DNA of 64,000 nt from Casuarius casuarius (Eukaryota; Chordata; Aves; Casuariiformes; Casuariidae): contig PTFA01000366.1 of NCBI GenBank assembly GCA_003342895.1, positions 186,001 through 250,000 of the forward strand, given 5' to 3'. The notes below the pieces were generated by a model. That model searched no databases. It had not been told where the DNA came from and was given only the letters and a program-made list of their open reading frames with translations. The position numbers and the translations under genes are program-made. Shown here piece after piece: positions 13,201 to 28,200 of the stretch (the first letter of the stretch is position 1; each line of letters begins with the position of its first letter).

Positions 13201-16200
13201 GTGTGCTGAGCATTCCTGGTGTAGGCTTGGGGCCTGTGCATTTAGATAGGATTACTGCAAAGCAATGTTTCTGCCTGCAGAGCATCCTCCCCAGTAATAG
13301 TAGCAGTACTGAGAATATACAGAAAATCCATTCATGCCCAGTTTTTGTATTTTTTTAAAAATCAGAACAATTATCATATACTTAAAAACATGGTGAGTGC
13401 CTTAAGTTGACTCATACTTCAACAACAGAAGAGCAACGGAGGGATACAGGGCTTTTAAAAGCATTTTAAAAATATTTTATAAACATATAGTTAAAACTTA
13501 GCCCCCCTGAGGTGAAGAAAATGAAGACTATTATATGGGTTTTACAGAGAGTAACTTCCTTCTGTATCTCAAAGTATGTGGCTTACCCAGAAAAAGAAAA
13601 TCCTGATTCCAGATAATGCCTTGTAACTTATCTTTGAAAACAAGCCTTTCCATGCTTCATTCAAGCTACAGGCTCTCATGATCTGTCCTGACAACTTGTG
13701 CAATTTGTATAATTTTGCTCAAAGTTCCATTCCACTTGCTCTCAAAACAGAAGTGTCGATTTCAGCTGGTTTTGGAAATGCTACAACAGCTAAAGGGGTA
13801 AGCAATCCAGCTGGGAACACTACAGTGTTTTGATGTAACACCATAGTTTCTACACGTGCATTCAGCAGTGCAAGGTGTGTAACAGTCAGTGGAGTGTGAC
13901 ATAACCTGAACTGGGGCAGTCTTGAGTGAGCAGTGATGGAAGACAGCTTGCGCTTAGTTTAGGGCCACACTAACACAATTTATTGAGGTAAAACTCTGAG
14001 CCTAGCAAAGTTAATGGTGAAGCTGGAGGAACTTCACCAGTTAACTCCGTACAGGAATGACATTCATATATTAAAATGAAGCTCTTTGGGTTGCATTCTC
14101 AGTGGCATTTTAGACAGTGTTTGCTTACAGGTTTGCTGTTTGAGTAGACATCAAATCCAGCCTTGGTCATGCATTTGGAGGGAACTCCCAAGGTAAAAAT
14201 GGACTATTTACTGTGAACATCAACTCATGCCAGCTGAGGTCCAGCCAACCCCACTGTTCCTATTCACAAAGGACTTCTTTGATTTTTGGAGCTTAGATAC
14301 TGATTTATGTCCTTCTGCCCCTACGTATTTCTAACACATTCTTATACCATGCTAACAGTGTACAGCAAATTCCAAGAGTACTCAAGGGTCTTGCTGGGGA
14401 ATTGAATTAGTTATGTAAAGTTTACCATGCGAACGGAGATTACTTATTATGCATTTATTTATGTGCAGGGCTTTTGTGTCCAAAACTTTGCTCACAACCA
14501 GACTCTCACTTAGAGGGGGAAGTAAAAGCAGCTCTGAAAATGCTTTGCTCAGAGTAGAACTATTACACAGTAGGCTTCTCTGGACATAGTCTTCACATAA
14601 TCACAGATGTACATTCCTCAGTAAACCTTGTGTCATTGCTGGCACACATGGTACTGTAAATAATCCCATTTGAAGTGCCCTGGACCTCTGGATTGCTTCC
14701 TGCAATTTAAATACATAAGCACTGAAAAAGGACATCACCACCCTGCTGTAGGTACACTTATTTGCCATTTCACTGTACTTGCTGTTAAGTTACATTTCTG
14801 CTCTCACAAAACTATATAAATTCAAACAGGCTGAAGCAAAGCAAAGTCCATGAAAAGCTCCTGTGTTTAGTTTGCATTATGCACAGATGAGTAAATATCT
14901 ATCTTGAGGGATTTAATTTCTGTCTGGTTTAAAGGCACTGGAAGTCCAGGTTTTCTTCAAGCCTGGTCTAACCATTGTACAATGCATCAAATAATTTTGC
15001 TCTTTATTTTTGCTGACAAAAAGGGTTCTGGGTCAGGAATGAAAAGGGAGGGCCAAGAGAAAGACACATTTGCAGAGAGGGGTATAGATCAGATATGAGG
15101 AGCAAAGCCACTCCATACTCTTCATTACTTTTCCATTACTCCTCATTTTACCAACAAATCCATCAACCCATCAGCTTCCTACAAGGGTGGACTAATGAGC
15201 AGCTACTGGATGCTCAATGGGCCAGTATGATCCCCAGACCAAATCCCAAGTGAGAGTGCTTAGAAACTTCAAAACAGTGAAAAAATCCTACATGGGCTGC
15301 ATGATATGCTGCTTACTTGTCTGCATTAACTTCAGCACAAACCAGAGGAACGCATAGGAAAGCAAGAACTAGTCCTCATTTATGTGCAACTGAGAAGTGG
15401 GACTACCCAGAAAGGGAGAAGCCTGAGCTGGGGCTCGGGAGAAAAAAATGGCTCCTTAACAGCCCCCGATGTGCTGAAATGCACCCAGAGGAAGAACTGG
15501 ACAGAAGTGAGAACCTACTCCACAGCCGGTAACTCTTGCGATACCCTGAAATCATCACAGTGCAACCAGCACTTGCTCAGCGCAGCCCACTTCTTCTTCC
15601 AGAAGCAGGGAGCAAGAGTCTCATGTTACAAGGACAACACAACAGATCACCTTCTGCTGGGATTTCAGAGAGGCAGGTGTTCACTAAAATATGGGATGGA
15701 GGTTTAAAATTCAACAACACATGCACACCGAGCTCCACAGCACGAAATGTTTCTGCAGTGACAAACACATCCCTGGTTGTCCAAGATCCCCTTCAGCTGT
15801 GTTCACCTACTAAACAACTGACACTTCTGTATGCAATCGTTCTTGGCACTTACCAATGGAAGTGTTAAAATAAAATTGACTCTCTGATCAAACTATAGGA
15901 ACAACTGGCTTTTAAGAGAGCAGGAGGCCATACGCGGAATCCATGAGGACTCAGAGACTCCAGATCCTCAGATTTTCTCCTCCTTGTTCACGGAAAGATT
16001 GCATATTTGTTCTCTGTCAAAATGTTAACAGAACCTGGCACAGTCCTGGATTGTTTTACTATTCCCATGGGATATATTCCCTTTCTGCTGTCTCCTCTGC
16101 CACCCACTCCCAGCAGTGATTGGTGCATATGATTGAGAAGAAAAAAAATAGATCCCTACTTCTGTCTCCTTTCTTTGCAGATCAGAATAGTTCCAGTTGC

Positions 16201-19200
16201 TGAATCACAGATGGGGAATGTAGCAAGTAAAAGCTATTATAAACAGGAAAAGTGAAGCCCTTTCTGCCAGACCCTCAATAAACTGTCACTACTGCATTAA
16301 GTGCCAAATTTGGCTTCTTTTCTACATCCCTTATTTTTATCATTTAAATATACTTTTCAACAACAGTGATTATAGTCCTATTAAATAACATTTCCGAGCA
16401 GTAAAGATATAGTGTATGACTATGCAGATGGAGAACATATGCCACTATTTCTATGTTTATTTACTTAGCAGCCCAGGGTGAGAGTCAGACAATTTTTGGT
16501 TAACTTAAGAGGGCTGAAGCACATGCAGTGGCTCAGGCCAATAATCAGACAATAAAAAATGGTGTTTTTGCCAATAATTTTTTCACATATTGTGAAACTG
16601 GAGCAGCTATTCCTATCCTGAGCTCAGTATACTCCTGTAATCTCGATGTTACAGTTTCTACTTAATTCCTGGAACCATTACTGATACCCATGATTTACTG
16701 TGAATAATACCATAATTGCCATTCTCCATTCTTCAGGCAAAACTCTTATGGAACCTGACAGAACCCCTTGAATTCTTTCGAAATGATCTAAACTATGTAA
16801 ATCAAAATAGAGTCTCGTTTCTGGAAAGAAAGAGAGCTGAGAGAACAACTTGATCGGTATGGTCAGAATTAAGTGCTGCTTGCTCAGAAAACATTTCGAG
16901 ATGTGACTGTTTCTCATTTCATTTCCCTCATTCTCTCTCGTCTCTCTGCCCTCGTTTCTTTTTAGGACAGAAAGGAAATCCTTCCTTAAGAATGATTCTG
17001 ACTCTCGCTGAAGCAGTGTCCACTGCAAGCAAAAGGGTCACCTCAGATTTTACCTGAGAAACCTCTTTCAAGTACTTAGTCCTGTTCCCTGCCAACAAAA
17101 TGCACTTTATTACCACAAAGCTAAAGGCCTTCAGATTATAATTCAGGACGAAAATCAAATCCACAGCCTCAATCCTTAGTCTAGCAACACACCTCTCTGT
17201 GGAGAGCCACCATGAAAACATCTCTGAACAACACCTTTGCGTTCCCCCACTACACAGCTCTAACCAGGTTTCTGTCCCTTGCCCTCTGCAATGCAGGAGT
17301 TCCTCCCTACAACAGGAATCCTTGGCTGGTGAGTTAATGTGTTTATAAGATCCTTTCTTGCTGCCAGTGTTGACCAAACATGTGCTAAAATAGCAACCTG
17401 TGACATCCAGAGGCTTCACTCAAGTGCAGTTTTTTAAACAAGAATGAAATAACCCCCTGCTGCTGCCAAAAAGGGAGCAGAGAAGCAGCAGAATAAGACT
17501 TTTTCAAGAACTGATGCTCAGTCTCTCTGTCCATGCAAGTAAGACAGTGTTCCGCATTCTACTTCTCCATCCTGCTTCTCAGCTTCAAGGGTATTTTTTC
17601 TACCTTGAAGAGGTAGAATCACTTGTCCTGTTTCTAAACAGCAGAGTTTGTTGTACATTTCTGGATGTAAAAGGTCTGTCATACTTCTAAATTTCTCTCT
17701 AAATGCATGCCTTTTTTTGAGCTCTTCTGTCACAAACTAGGCATTTATATTTGCAGAGATTGAGAATAAAAAGATGAGAACATTCTTAACAGTGGCCTGA
17801 AATAAAAAAACATGTAAGCAGCAACAATGATTAAGTCATTGCTTAATGGACCTACTAGGATTATTCAGCCCTTGAATTTTAGCTAGAAAGTCTATTCCTA
17901 GGCTGCATTTGATTCCAGTTGGGCTTACAAAATAATTAGTGCTGTCCAGAAAAATCCTGCTGTTTTTCCTGAATTGGAGCCAAATATTTCTGCACTAATA
18001 TTTTGCACTTTTGCAGACTGTGAACCAGTGAGGGATGCAAGCGTCAAATGATAAACTGCCTCTCTGACCTGGGAATGTATGAGGCAATGCGTTTTCTATT
18101 ACAACATAGGAGGCCTCCCTAAAATGACCCTAAAAGTAAAGAGAATAAATCAGTCTATAATATCACTAAAGGTGAAATTTAAGACCTTACCGACAACTTT
18201 GCAAAGTGCCATATTCACAGACCTTGAACTTGTTAACTTTAATAATTGTCTGTGCTTCAGCCTCAGGGGCAAAAAGCTGCGGACAAGTAGCAGCTGTAAT
18301 CCATCTCCTGCATCTTGAGCAACAGGGTACCAAAGAGAAGATGGGGAGGAAGAAGACAGCAAAGGGCTTCCTGCATCTTCTCAGAGTGCAGCTGCCTTCT
18401 TGCCTGTGATCTAGTGGAGAAAGCCTAGGCACCTGCTGCAGAATTGCTGGTGAAGAGCTACCAGTAGAGTGAAGATAGCAGCAAATCCTAGTAGCTGCCA
18501 GAGCAGGAGGCTTTATTTCTTGATTGGCACTGATGTCCACACAAACTGTGCTCTTGAGAAGACAGGATAGCTTAGTGCTGCTTTTTTGCAAACCCTTCTG
18601 GCACCTAGGCTAGGGCAGCTGTTACGGTGGATGGGCATTGAAAAGGAGGGGCATTGCCATGTACTGAAAGAGAGGTAGAGATGAAGGTAAACACTGTCAG
18701 CTACTGTTATGTTAAAGAGACACTGGCAGAGGATGCTTCAGTGTCTGAACCTGGAACGGTAGCTCTTGGTCAAATTTCTTGTGGCCACATTTCCTCTGTT
18801 CTAATGTGTTTGGGACTGTAGTCAGAGGATGTATTACTGGCCTAGCTAAGAAACTGTTGTCTGAGCAGGAGTTAGTGGCTAGTCACATTGCTGGAACCAA
18901 GTCACTACGGAACACCAAGTATCCTTGCCTTCATGTACTCATGTGGCATATTTTAACCACCACATGTGCACTGCCAGCAAGACAGTGCTGTGGAGTGACT
19001 TTGGCTGATTTGGGAGAATATGGTTGCTCACAGAGGCACTACCGTTTAAAAGTGGTGGTGTATTTTGCAGCGTCCTGTATCTTGAATTTCCACTGAGCAA
19101 TAAGAGAGAGCAAAATTGTATGTGTAAGTTTTACTGATCTGCAATTCACAATGACACAGAAATTCAAGTGGAGAGCCTTGCAAGGAACTGCATAATTCAA

Positions 19201-22200
19201 TCCTCATTGTGATGAGAAGGCAAAGGCAAAGGCTTAGTCTCTGAAAAGAGGGAAATGACATATTTGTATCTCAGGTGATATTCTTTGCCAAGGTCACAAC
19301 AGAAATAGGCCTAGCGGGCTAGGGGATATTTTTAGGTGTGCAAACTACTCAGTCCAAGAGATAACAGTGGAAGTCCAAAAGAAGAACCAGCTCAAATACA
19401 CATAGCTGTTACGGTGTATTACCATGAGCTTTGGCAAGTATTCCCTAAGTTCTGCGTTGACCCCGAAGGGTCCTCAGAAAAAGGCTCCTCAGTCTCCCAC
19501 TCCCCTTCCTGTGCCTGAGAAATTCAGTCCTGTGAACTGAGCTACACTGGAAGAGGAATTTTTGCAGCACTTCATATTCCTGCATTCAAAGCACTCTTCC
19601 ACATCCATTGTCTTAGCCCCTAAGGTATCACTGTGCCACAGAGGTCAAGCAGATGCAAAACTTTTAAACTAGTTAGCTGCTGCATTTAAAGGTACTAAGG
19701 TGCTTCCGAGCCTACATAGGCTTCACAGGATGCTCTGAGGGCAGCAGTTGGGGAAGACTGGCAGGAAAAGAGGGACAAGAAGCGAAAATACAGTAAGAGG
19801 CCAGCTACCTTTTCCTCCAAAGCTGCAGTGGTTTTATACAGAGATAAAACTCAGAACATAAATACATGCTTTTAAGTTAATGAGATTCAGTAGGGTGTCC
19901 GAATCCTGTGTATATGTTTCTATGTTCCAGTAAAACACTGATGTTTCCTGTCTCTCTCTCTCTTTATAATTTTTCATGCCACCTGTGTATGTTTCCAGAT
20001 CATGTTTTTGTGCACAAGCATAGCCAGAACATGGTAAGCACTCTGCTGTTACAAAGCTAAAAAATCTGGAGCTGTAGGGAAGCTTGACAATAGCAATAGG
20101 AATGTTATACTCTGGACTACCCTAAGAAGCCCTACTCAACGCATATACTGAAATGAGTAATAATAGTCTCTGTGGAAAAAAACATGCAGAATTAACAGCC
20201 AGAATGTAATAAAGTTGTTGTAGTTTATCTTCTAGCATTCTCGTTTGAGAAACTATACACTACACAGAAATGGAAACTGTGCACGGGTGTTGACTATGGC
20301 ATTTAGAAGGGAACACCCTTTGTTTGAACTCTATGGGCCTTAGACACATTTATTTCTTAGCTATCCTCAGAAGGTTTCTTCTGTTCTCATGGAAAAAACA
20401 GCAGATTTGCCTCACGGCCAGGAGAAGGAGCCAGATCTTAAGCTGTTACAATAGAGTACAGCTCTGCAAAAAATCAGTACAGCTGCACACACCTACACAG
20501 ATGGAGAATCTGCCATTCCTCCATACCTTGCACTAATGAAAGACTCCAGCTTGGTGCACGATGGTATTGGTTTTTGTTTCAAACCTGCCAGGTTCAAACT
20601 GTAACTAGACTATATGATTAATTATATTATACACACTTCTGTAAAATTAATCTTTCCCAACTTTTTTTTTTTTCTACCAGAAGATCATTTACCACATTTT
20701 TATGGACCAAAATACTAAAGGAAAACACTTCATGTTTAATAAATTTCAGCCTTGGGAGAAAAAAATGTTCAAACTGCCTACAGATGTGAGCCCTACTTAA
20801 ACATCTGCATTGGAAGTCCAAGTTGCTAGTCTGGCTTTGTTTTGCATGGTAACAAATTAAACCCTAGGGTTTCAGCCTGAAGAGGTTCCCATTTCTGTGG
20901 ACAGTCCTGATTTCTATTTTCACCAAAATACCAACAAAACCAGCACAAACCAATTTCCTGTTTGATGAAACTGGTCTGGGCTGCTGCTCTCTCCTTCTCA
21001 AGACACACTGCCCCTCTCCATGCAGTCAGTACTATCTCTGGGTGAGAAGGCCGGGCCATCTGCAGTAGATTTTTAGGGTGATAGGAGAAAACAAGGCTGC
21101 TCACAAGACAGCAGCCTGAACCCCTTGCATCCATTTTGGTTGCAGAAAGTATCTGACAGGTAGATTAATCTTATCATAAAATGCCTGCAATCTATCCGCT
21201 CTAATTCTTTCCACAGCTGAGTGTGCTTTTGCCCCCTTTCAGAGCAGTAGGACTGAGGGTCTTTTTCCAGCCCACTCTTCTTGCTGCCTACTGTCCTTGT
21301 TGGAGAGGCTCCAGAGTTTGTAGTGTTTCTGGATTCCTGTGGTTGAAGAAAAGGAGAAGGTGCGCCACAAGAAGAAGAAAAAAGCGTAGATGCAGAAGAC
21401 AGAGAGCAAGGGCTTCCTCCCTGGAAGAGGGTGTGAAAGGATCTGAGCAAACTCCCGGATCTCTTTCCATGGACAGCAGGGAGAAGTCAGCTGGCCGGGC
21501 CTGAACATAAGAGGCAACAGAAATGCCATTATATTCCTTCCCCCCATCCTCTTTCCTCTCTTACAATGGCAGTACCAAACAGACAAGGCAGTGGAAGGAA
21601 TATCTGTATTGCCTTCTGGGAAAACTTCCCTTGAAAGATTTCATTTTGGGTCAAAATCTGTGAACTTATTCATCTGTGGATCGTGACCTGATGCGCTTTG
21701 TGCAGCTTTGCTTTCACGTTTTCGCTTTCCTTTCAGCTGCAACTGTGCAATCTCAGAGCAATTATCACATGGCCATCTCTGAAAACTTGCAAAATGATGT
21801 GAACTGTATTCTGTACACAATACCTTCTCCATATTGCAAGAGAAGCAGATAACATTGTCTAAAGTGTCAAGAGGAAGAGTAGCCCTTTTTACAGAGATCA
21901 TCCTTTGCAATATTCACTGGTCTGGGTACAGTGAATATCACAGCAACAAGCACTTAATAAAATGAAAATATTCCTACCCTCCATGTTCTTCTGGAAACTG
22001 ATTCTGAAGAGTTAAGACTCAAATTCTTTTGACCACATGGCACAGTGTACAATCTATCAAGCTCCAAATGCACAGGCACAGTGACTGCCTGATTTTGTCA
22101 TGTTAAGAGTGCTGTGCTCCAGCCTGGTTAAACGAATTGGTTTTGACAAGCCTTTGAGAGCAACCTAATGATGCCAAGAACTCTGGTACCCATTCAGAAC

Positions 22201-25200
22201 CTCACAGACATAAGCACTAAGGCTTAACCTTGAGTTAAGCATAGCTCGAATGAAGTCCTGGGAATAACTTAAGTACTTAAAGTTGACAAACTGGAGCCTT
22301 GGAGAGCCTCTAGGGACAAAATAGTTAATTAAAACAAGCTGGTTTTTTAAAGTCTTTTAACTTCTCACTTCACTAATTAAAACTGCTTGCTGTATACTGT
22401 TATCTCATTTTTTCTTGGATGCTCTTGAACTTCTTTCAAGAATTCTCATTTTTTCTTCATCTCAGATACAATCTACTTAAAGGCTCATGGAATGCTAAAA
22501 TGTCTGCTTTTAGTTTGTGAGACTGGCACAAGTTCAGGGATATATATATATGTGTATATGTGTGTGTGTGTGCGTGCATATATGTATATATATATATACA
22601 CACACACACACATACATGAAAACATCCTATCTATATCTTTTTGTATTTAATTAAAGTATTTAATGCAAGATGACACTATGTAATGATAAAAGTAACTGAA
22701 CAATGTTGCAGTAAAGACCTTTTAATCAAGGAATTCAATGCACAGACAATTACCTCAGTTAAGTGCCTGTCATGATTAAAGTCTCAATTCTGAAAATGAT
22801 TCTTGAGTCTGTGTGACTGGTCAAAGGCTTATCAAAGAGCTGTGCTACAATAGTATGAGCTTAAACTGTGCAAGAAGTCTGTGACAACTGGGCAGCTGAT
22901 GAATTCTTCAGGCAGCTAAGGAAGACATGGTCAGGACAGAGTTCAGAAAACTACCACTTAGCCTATGCTTGCACAACTGAAAAAAGATTGTTTTCGGAAA
23001 ATAATTCCAACAGTGTAAAATCACACTGCAGATAAGATGGCTTACTTTTTATTCATCTAGAGACTCAAGAAAAAGCCCAAGCATAACAGTTAAGGTTTTA
23101 CAGTGTGATCTGACTAAAGGCCAAAACCATCTATGCTGTATTTTCACTTGGAGCCTTCGCTATGATGGCCAATGCTAATGGATGTATCCTGTGGCCAAAG
23201 GACAGCTCTGGCACGCCAGGGTCAGCATAAGTCTGTTCAGTGCAGAAAGCTGAAGTCTATTTCTATGTGGTGTCTATTTCTATTCAGAGCATAGTTTCTA
23301 CTCCTCTCAAGCCCTCCCAATGGCAGATTTTTCTTCTCTAATTGCACATATGAACTTTGCCCGGTGGATTTATTTTCATGACATTCTGAGGTGAGCAGGA
23401 CAAGTCATTTCTGAGATAAGGAAGAAAGGGCAACTGCTATCATTTTCTGATTTTCTGTCACATCTATTTCAGAAATGGCTCTGTGCTTAACATGGAAGAG
23501 TCTGTTTTGGAATAGAATCTTCATGTTCTTCTCTAAAGCCTCTGATGACATCTATTTGGAAAGGGTGAGGTGTTTCTTAATGCTGCACGAAGACTTAAAA
23601 TTTACACCTCTCTTTTTCAAGTCAGTACATGCCAAAATTGAATTTGGGTTTTCACCTTCACCCTGCAACTTCAATTTTTAAGGAAATGAAATGCTGTGGG
23701 TCTGCAGAGAGAACTTTTCTGTTATCTTTTTTGGTTTGTTTTATGGTTTTGTTGCTCCATTACATTTCAGTTTTAAATGCAAAAGAAACAAGCTACATGG
23801 TGTAGAATTAGAAAAATTCTGTATCCTGAAACCTAATTATTCACAGTAGCTACCATATTGCTTACACTGACACATAAGCCCTGGAGAACAGAGAAAAATG
23901 TGTCACTGTTCCAAGGGCCTGATCCAAAACACATTAGCATTACTGAAAATACTCTCAATCATTCAATACACTTATCAGGGCTATGGATACCATTATGAAA
24001 CACTAGCAGCAACACAGGTCATTTGTTTAGCTGAAAAAAATTATACCAAATTGATCAACAAAAGTTCCCTTTCTACAGTTGTGCAAGCAAAGGAATTGGT
24101 TAGATATTAGAACTTTCACATTTTCACAGTGGGGTGGCAAGTTCACTGCCTGGCTTTAAGGATTGTTAAGAGTTTTTCTGAAGGACTGAACCTGGATTAA
24201 AATCCCATTTTGAAGATGATGTGGCTCACATATCTTAAAACAAAGCAAAACATAAAAAAGAACCCTCCACCAAAATAACAACCTCCCCCCCAGCAAATCT
24301 GTGTCGTCTGCCAAATCTCTGATTAGACCATTAGTAAAATAAAACAGAATCCCAACCTCATCAGAGGTTTCTTTCCTCCCTTTAAATACAAAATATTCAT
24401 GAAATTTGTACTTAACAATGTTTGTCTTGCTACTGTCTCCTTTCAAAGACTGCACTGGAAGAAAGCATAGCATAGAAGTTTTATTTTGCCACAAGGAACA
24501 CTTTTCAATAATTGACAAAATCTGTCACCACTTCATAGACACTGTACTCTAGAAGTCTTTTCTGTTTCACTCTGTGGATACAAGGATATAACACTTCAAA
24601 GAGTAAACTCAGCAAAAGAAGCTTCCACTGCCAAAAATGTTTCATCTTCATGAGGGCTGTACAGGTGGGAAATAGATTAGGTTTGGTGTCAGAAACCATT
24701 TACGAAGCAAACAAAACTACTGTAGTATCATGCAAGTTACCATTCATCTCTGTCAGAGTTGCTCCTACCAAAAAAAATTCTTGATGTGAAATTTTACTGG
24801 CATTTATATTTTAATATTGGCTTTAAAATTACCCAACCAAAGGAATGTATTTCTAGTGTGTGCTCCGTTTCAGAAAATCTCGTCGGATCCCAATCCTATC
24901 TTTCTCAGCCTTTGCTTTGCTTCCTATGGGGACAAGTAGGAGACCCTGTACCTGAACTGTCAAAGCAAAGCAGGAAATGTTGGGCTTTAGGGCCAAAATT
25001 AGGGGCGAAATATTTCTTTATGAAAAAGACATCCTTGAATTTTTGAGAAAGCAAGTCTCAATGTAAAAAAATCTGGAAGAACGTGACTGCGTGTGCTTCC
25101 AGATATGTTTTTTTAAAACAAAATAGCTATAAATGCCATTTCCTTTGATCTTTACGCAAACAAAATTATCTAAGTTTTCCAGTTCTCTTATGAAATGCTA

Positions 25201-28200
25201 AAAAGATTTTGTGAAGAAAATTAACGTAGTAGTGATCCTCCATATCCTTGTCTATATTACTCGTCATTATCTATATCCACCTTATCTTATCTTTCAGTAC
25301 CCTCACCAGAAACCACATCAATTTCTTCTATACTTACCCATCACAATGTTATGAAATCCTCACTAGAAAAAGACATCCATTTACATTTCTTCTCCATTTA
25401 CCCATGACAATGTTATGTGAAAACTAGTATCCATAAAAAGTCAAACATGTTTTATAAGAAAAAAAATAAAGAATGATAGCATGGAACATTCTTGCTGATA
25501 ATAATCAAGCATAAATTCAGTGTTTCTTAGTCATGGATGGGTATTTTGCATTCTTCCTCTTGCTTGAGATCCCTGCATTCTTGTTTTCTCTTCTCCCTTC
25601 ATGACAGCTAGTCATGTTAACACAGCATATTCACATTAGAACCTCAGTGAATTATCACAAAACACCACTAAAAAGCATCTGTAACAGCAGAAGGCTCCAC
25701 TTGGGAGATTTTTAAAATGAATAAATTTCAAATAAAGGAGTAATATATATGAAGGTATCACAGATATCTAGCTTTCTTTGGATAGGCCATTGGAGTCACC
25801 ACTGGAATTGAAGTTCTTATCTGACCAAGTAAAGAACTGGTAGTAATCTGCTAAACATAAAAATCTATTAAATACAAACAAAAATCACCACATGAAGCAG
25901 CAAATATGTGCCCTTCTTTTTTTTTTTAGAAAGCTTTATAGCTTATGAACATCAGGTTTTGCTTTGCATTCTCTGCTGGAGCAATCCTGAAAATCTCATA
26001 GCAAAAAAAGCTCATCTGAAAATTGGTCCAAAAATTGAGAAGCCACAAAATACAGAGTACAGATGTCCCCCACTGGACCTATATTTCCTCAAAGTTTTTA
26101 GTCTTTTCAGTGAATGTGGTCTGAGTTAAAATCTGTACATAGAGTCAAAGTTTCATGTTAGTTCAGATTTTACTGGAAAGGCTCTCTACAAACCTAATCA
26201 ATGTGTTGTTTTGCAGGCAAAACTATTGGCCTCGTGGCTATGCAGAGGACAATTGATATGCTGCATCCTTGTAAAAAATACAAAGCCTAGGCAGCCTCCT
26301 GAATACTCATACATATGGTCAAATTCTGCACTTCTATAATTATGCACAAGCAGTGGACCAAAAATAAACCAAAAAAAGAATAACAGCATAGGCTATAAAT
26401 ACATTATTTACTAGTTCTGCTGTGCCAATTACACATCAGCTTTATGGATATCTCATGCTGCAGAAAATGGGGCCCAAGCTTTAGGTAAAGGAAAATACTG
26501 GTTGCAAGACAACAGTTCCATGCCCCCCCAAAATGTGGGGCTCTGCTCAGGCGGTAACTGATGAGACAAACACGATGGGCACCATATTTGCAGTGGACTT
26601 CAACAGCCCCCTTACTATTGATGGAAGAGAAGTCACTGTCTTAGATCACAGAAGTCACAAATTTGTTTTCGCTGTCTCTGTGTTTTTGTATGGTTGTCTG
26701 CTGTCTGAAATCTGACATAAGTAATCAAGGAAAGGAAGGAGAAAAGAAGTGAAGCTTTGTTGAAAAGAAGATACTTATGTGCTCTACAAGAAAACACTGG
26801 GGACTGGTTGTAATACTACCTCTATTCTTCTTCCTCTTCCTCCCTGTACATCACCCTGCTTCAAAGCTTGCCTCCCCACTGCTGCCTTTGTCACAGCCAT
26901 CAGGGAAGTCTCTAGCTGCATGAGGTTCCTTGTGTGGTCCACTATTCTTTCCTTTGGTTTGTTTTTTGAAGTGGAGAACAGTCAGTCTGTTCTTCCTTCC
27001 GTGGCACATCATCAACAACATCATTACAAAGAACAGGAGGGGGACATTGAGAGCCAGTTTCTGCTCTCCAACACAAAGCATGTGGCTCCTATTTTATTTT
27101 ATGGAAGCTTTCTAGAGGGTGTTTTCAGGTAATTAGGAAAGAAAAGTACTGTTGTAATGATTTTTACATAGTTATTTTGGTGCCTCACATTTAAAACCAT
27201 AAACAACAGCAAAGTGGTATAAGGCATAACTGCAAAGGTATACAGGAAATAACCCTCACGAAAAGAACAGATTTGTTACAGAAAGGGAACAATCTCCTAT
27301 CTTGACAAAAACTCTTAAAAACAAGCCTTATTGCATTAAATAAACATGGGGTAGTATGGTATCTGCATGCTTAACCATTCAAAAGCTAAAAGTAGTCCAA
27401 TTAATCACAGTAAAATGTAAGTCTTGTCAATGTAAACTTGCCATAAGTCCTGCACATTATGCAGTGAAGAAAAGCTATGATGCATTCTGCAGATTCCTCA
27501 TGCTCTACAAATCCACAGCTATGCTCAGTTGGGAAATACTTAAAAAAAAAAAAAAAGTTGGAATCTTTTTCAGAATACAAGATTTCAAAATATGTTCTTT
27601 TTCTTTTAAAGAATACATGTTGACTTTTGTTTCTGTCTGTCTTAAGGAGGACTACAGCAGTTGAGCAGAGCAGACATATTTACAAGAACAGGCTTGCATT
27701 ATTCAGGTCAAATTCTCCCTAAAATATATGTATGCATCTTTCAACATCTTTCCATACACAGCAGATGGCTGCAATTGTCAGTTCATTTCCACAGTATCTA
27801 ATATGAAACATTTTAAAGACTTATTTTACAGGCACCTGCTGATGATATCAAAACAGAACTTTCCTCTGCAGCTGCCACATACACATTTAAAGAAGTCATG
27901 GAATTTTATCATTTTTCGTGGCACTCAAAAGGTAAGCTCATCCCATAAGAAGCTCCTTTTGTGTAGCAAGGGTAACATTAACTCTATAATGAGAGTCCAG
28001 GCACCTTCAGGAATAGTTTAAAACAGTATTTAATGATGTAGGCTATTGCTTGAGATAGAATTGCTGAGCTTATTTTGTTCAATAGGCTACTGGAGAGCCT
28101 GCACTGAGGTGGAGGAAACGGACTAGAATTCTAAAACAAAAATTAAGGTTTGATTTTGTTTAAAATGAATTTGAATTATATCTGAAAACAAGAAAACAGC

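Noticed and set aside
16928..17419. Minus-strand open frame of 163 codons in intron 3
   Set aside because: It has mixed composition, no motif and no conserved Cys pattern, and sits where known SVEP1 genes have no exon between the EGF-like and ephrin-receptor-like exons.
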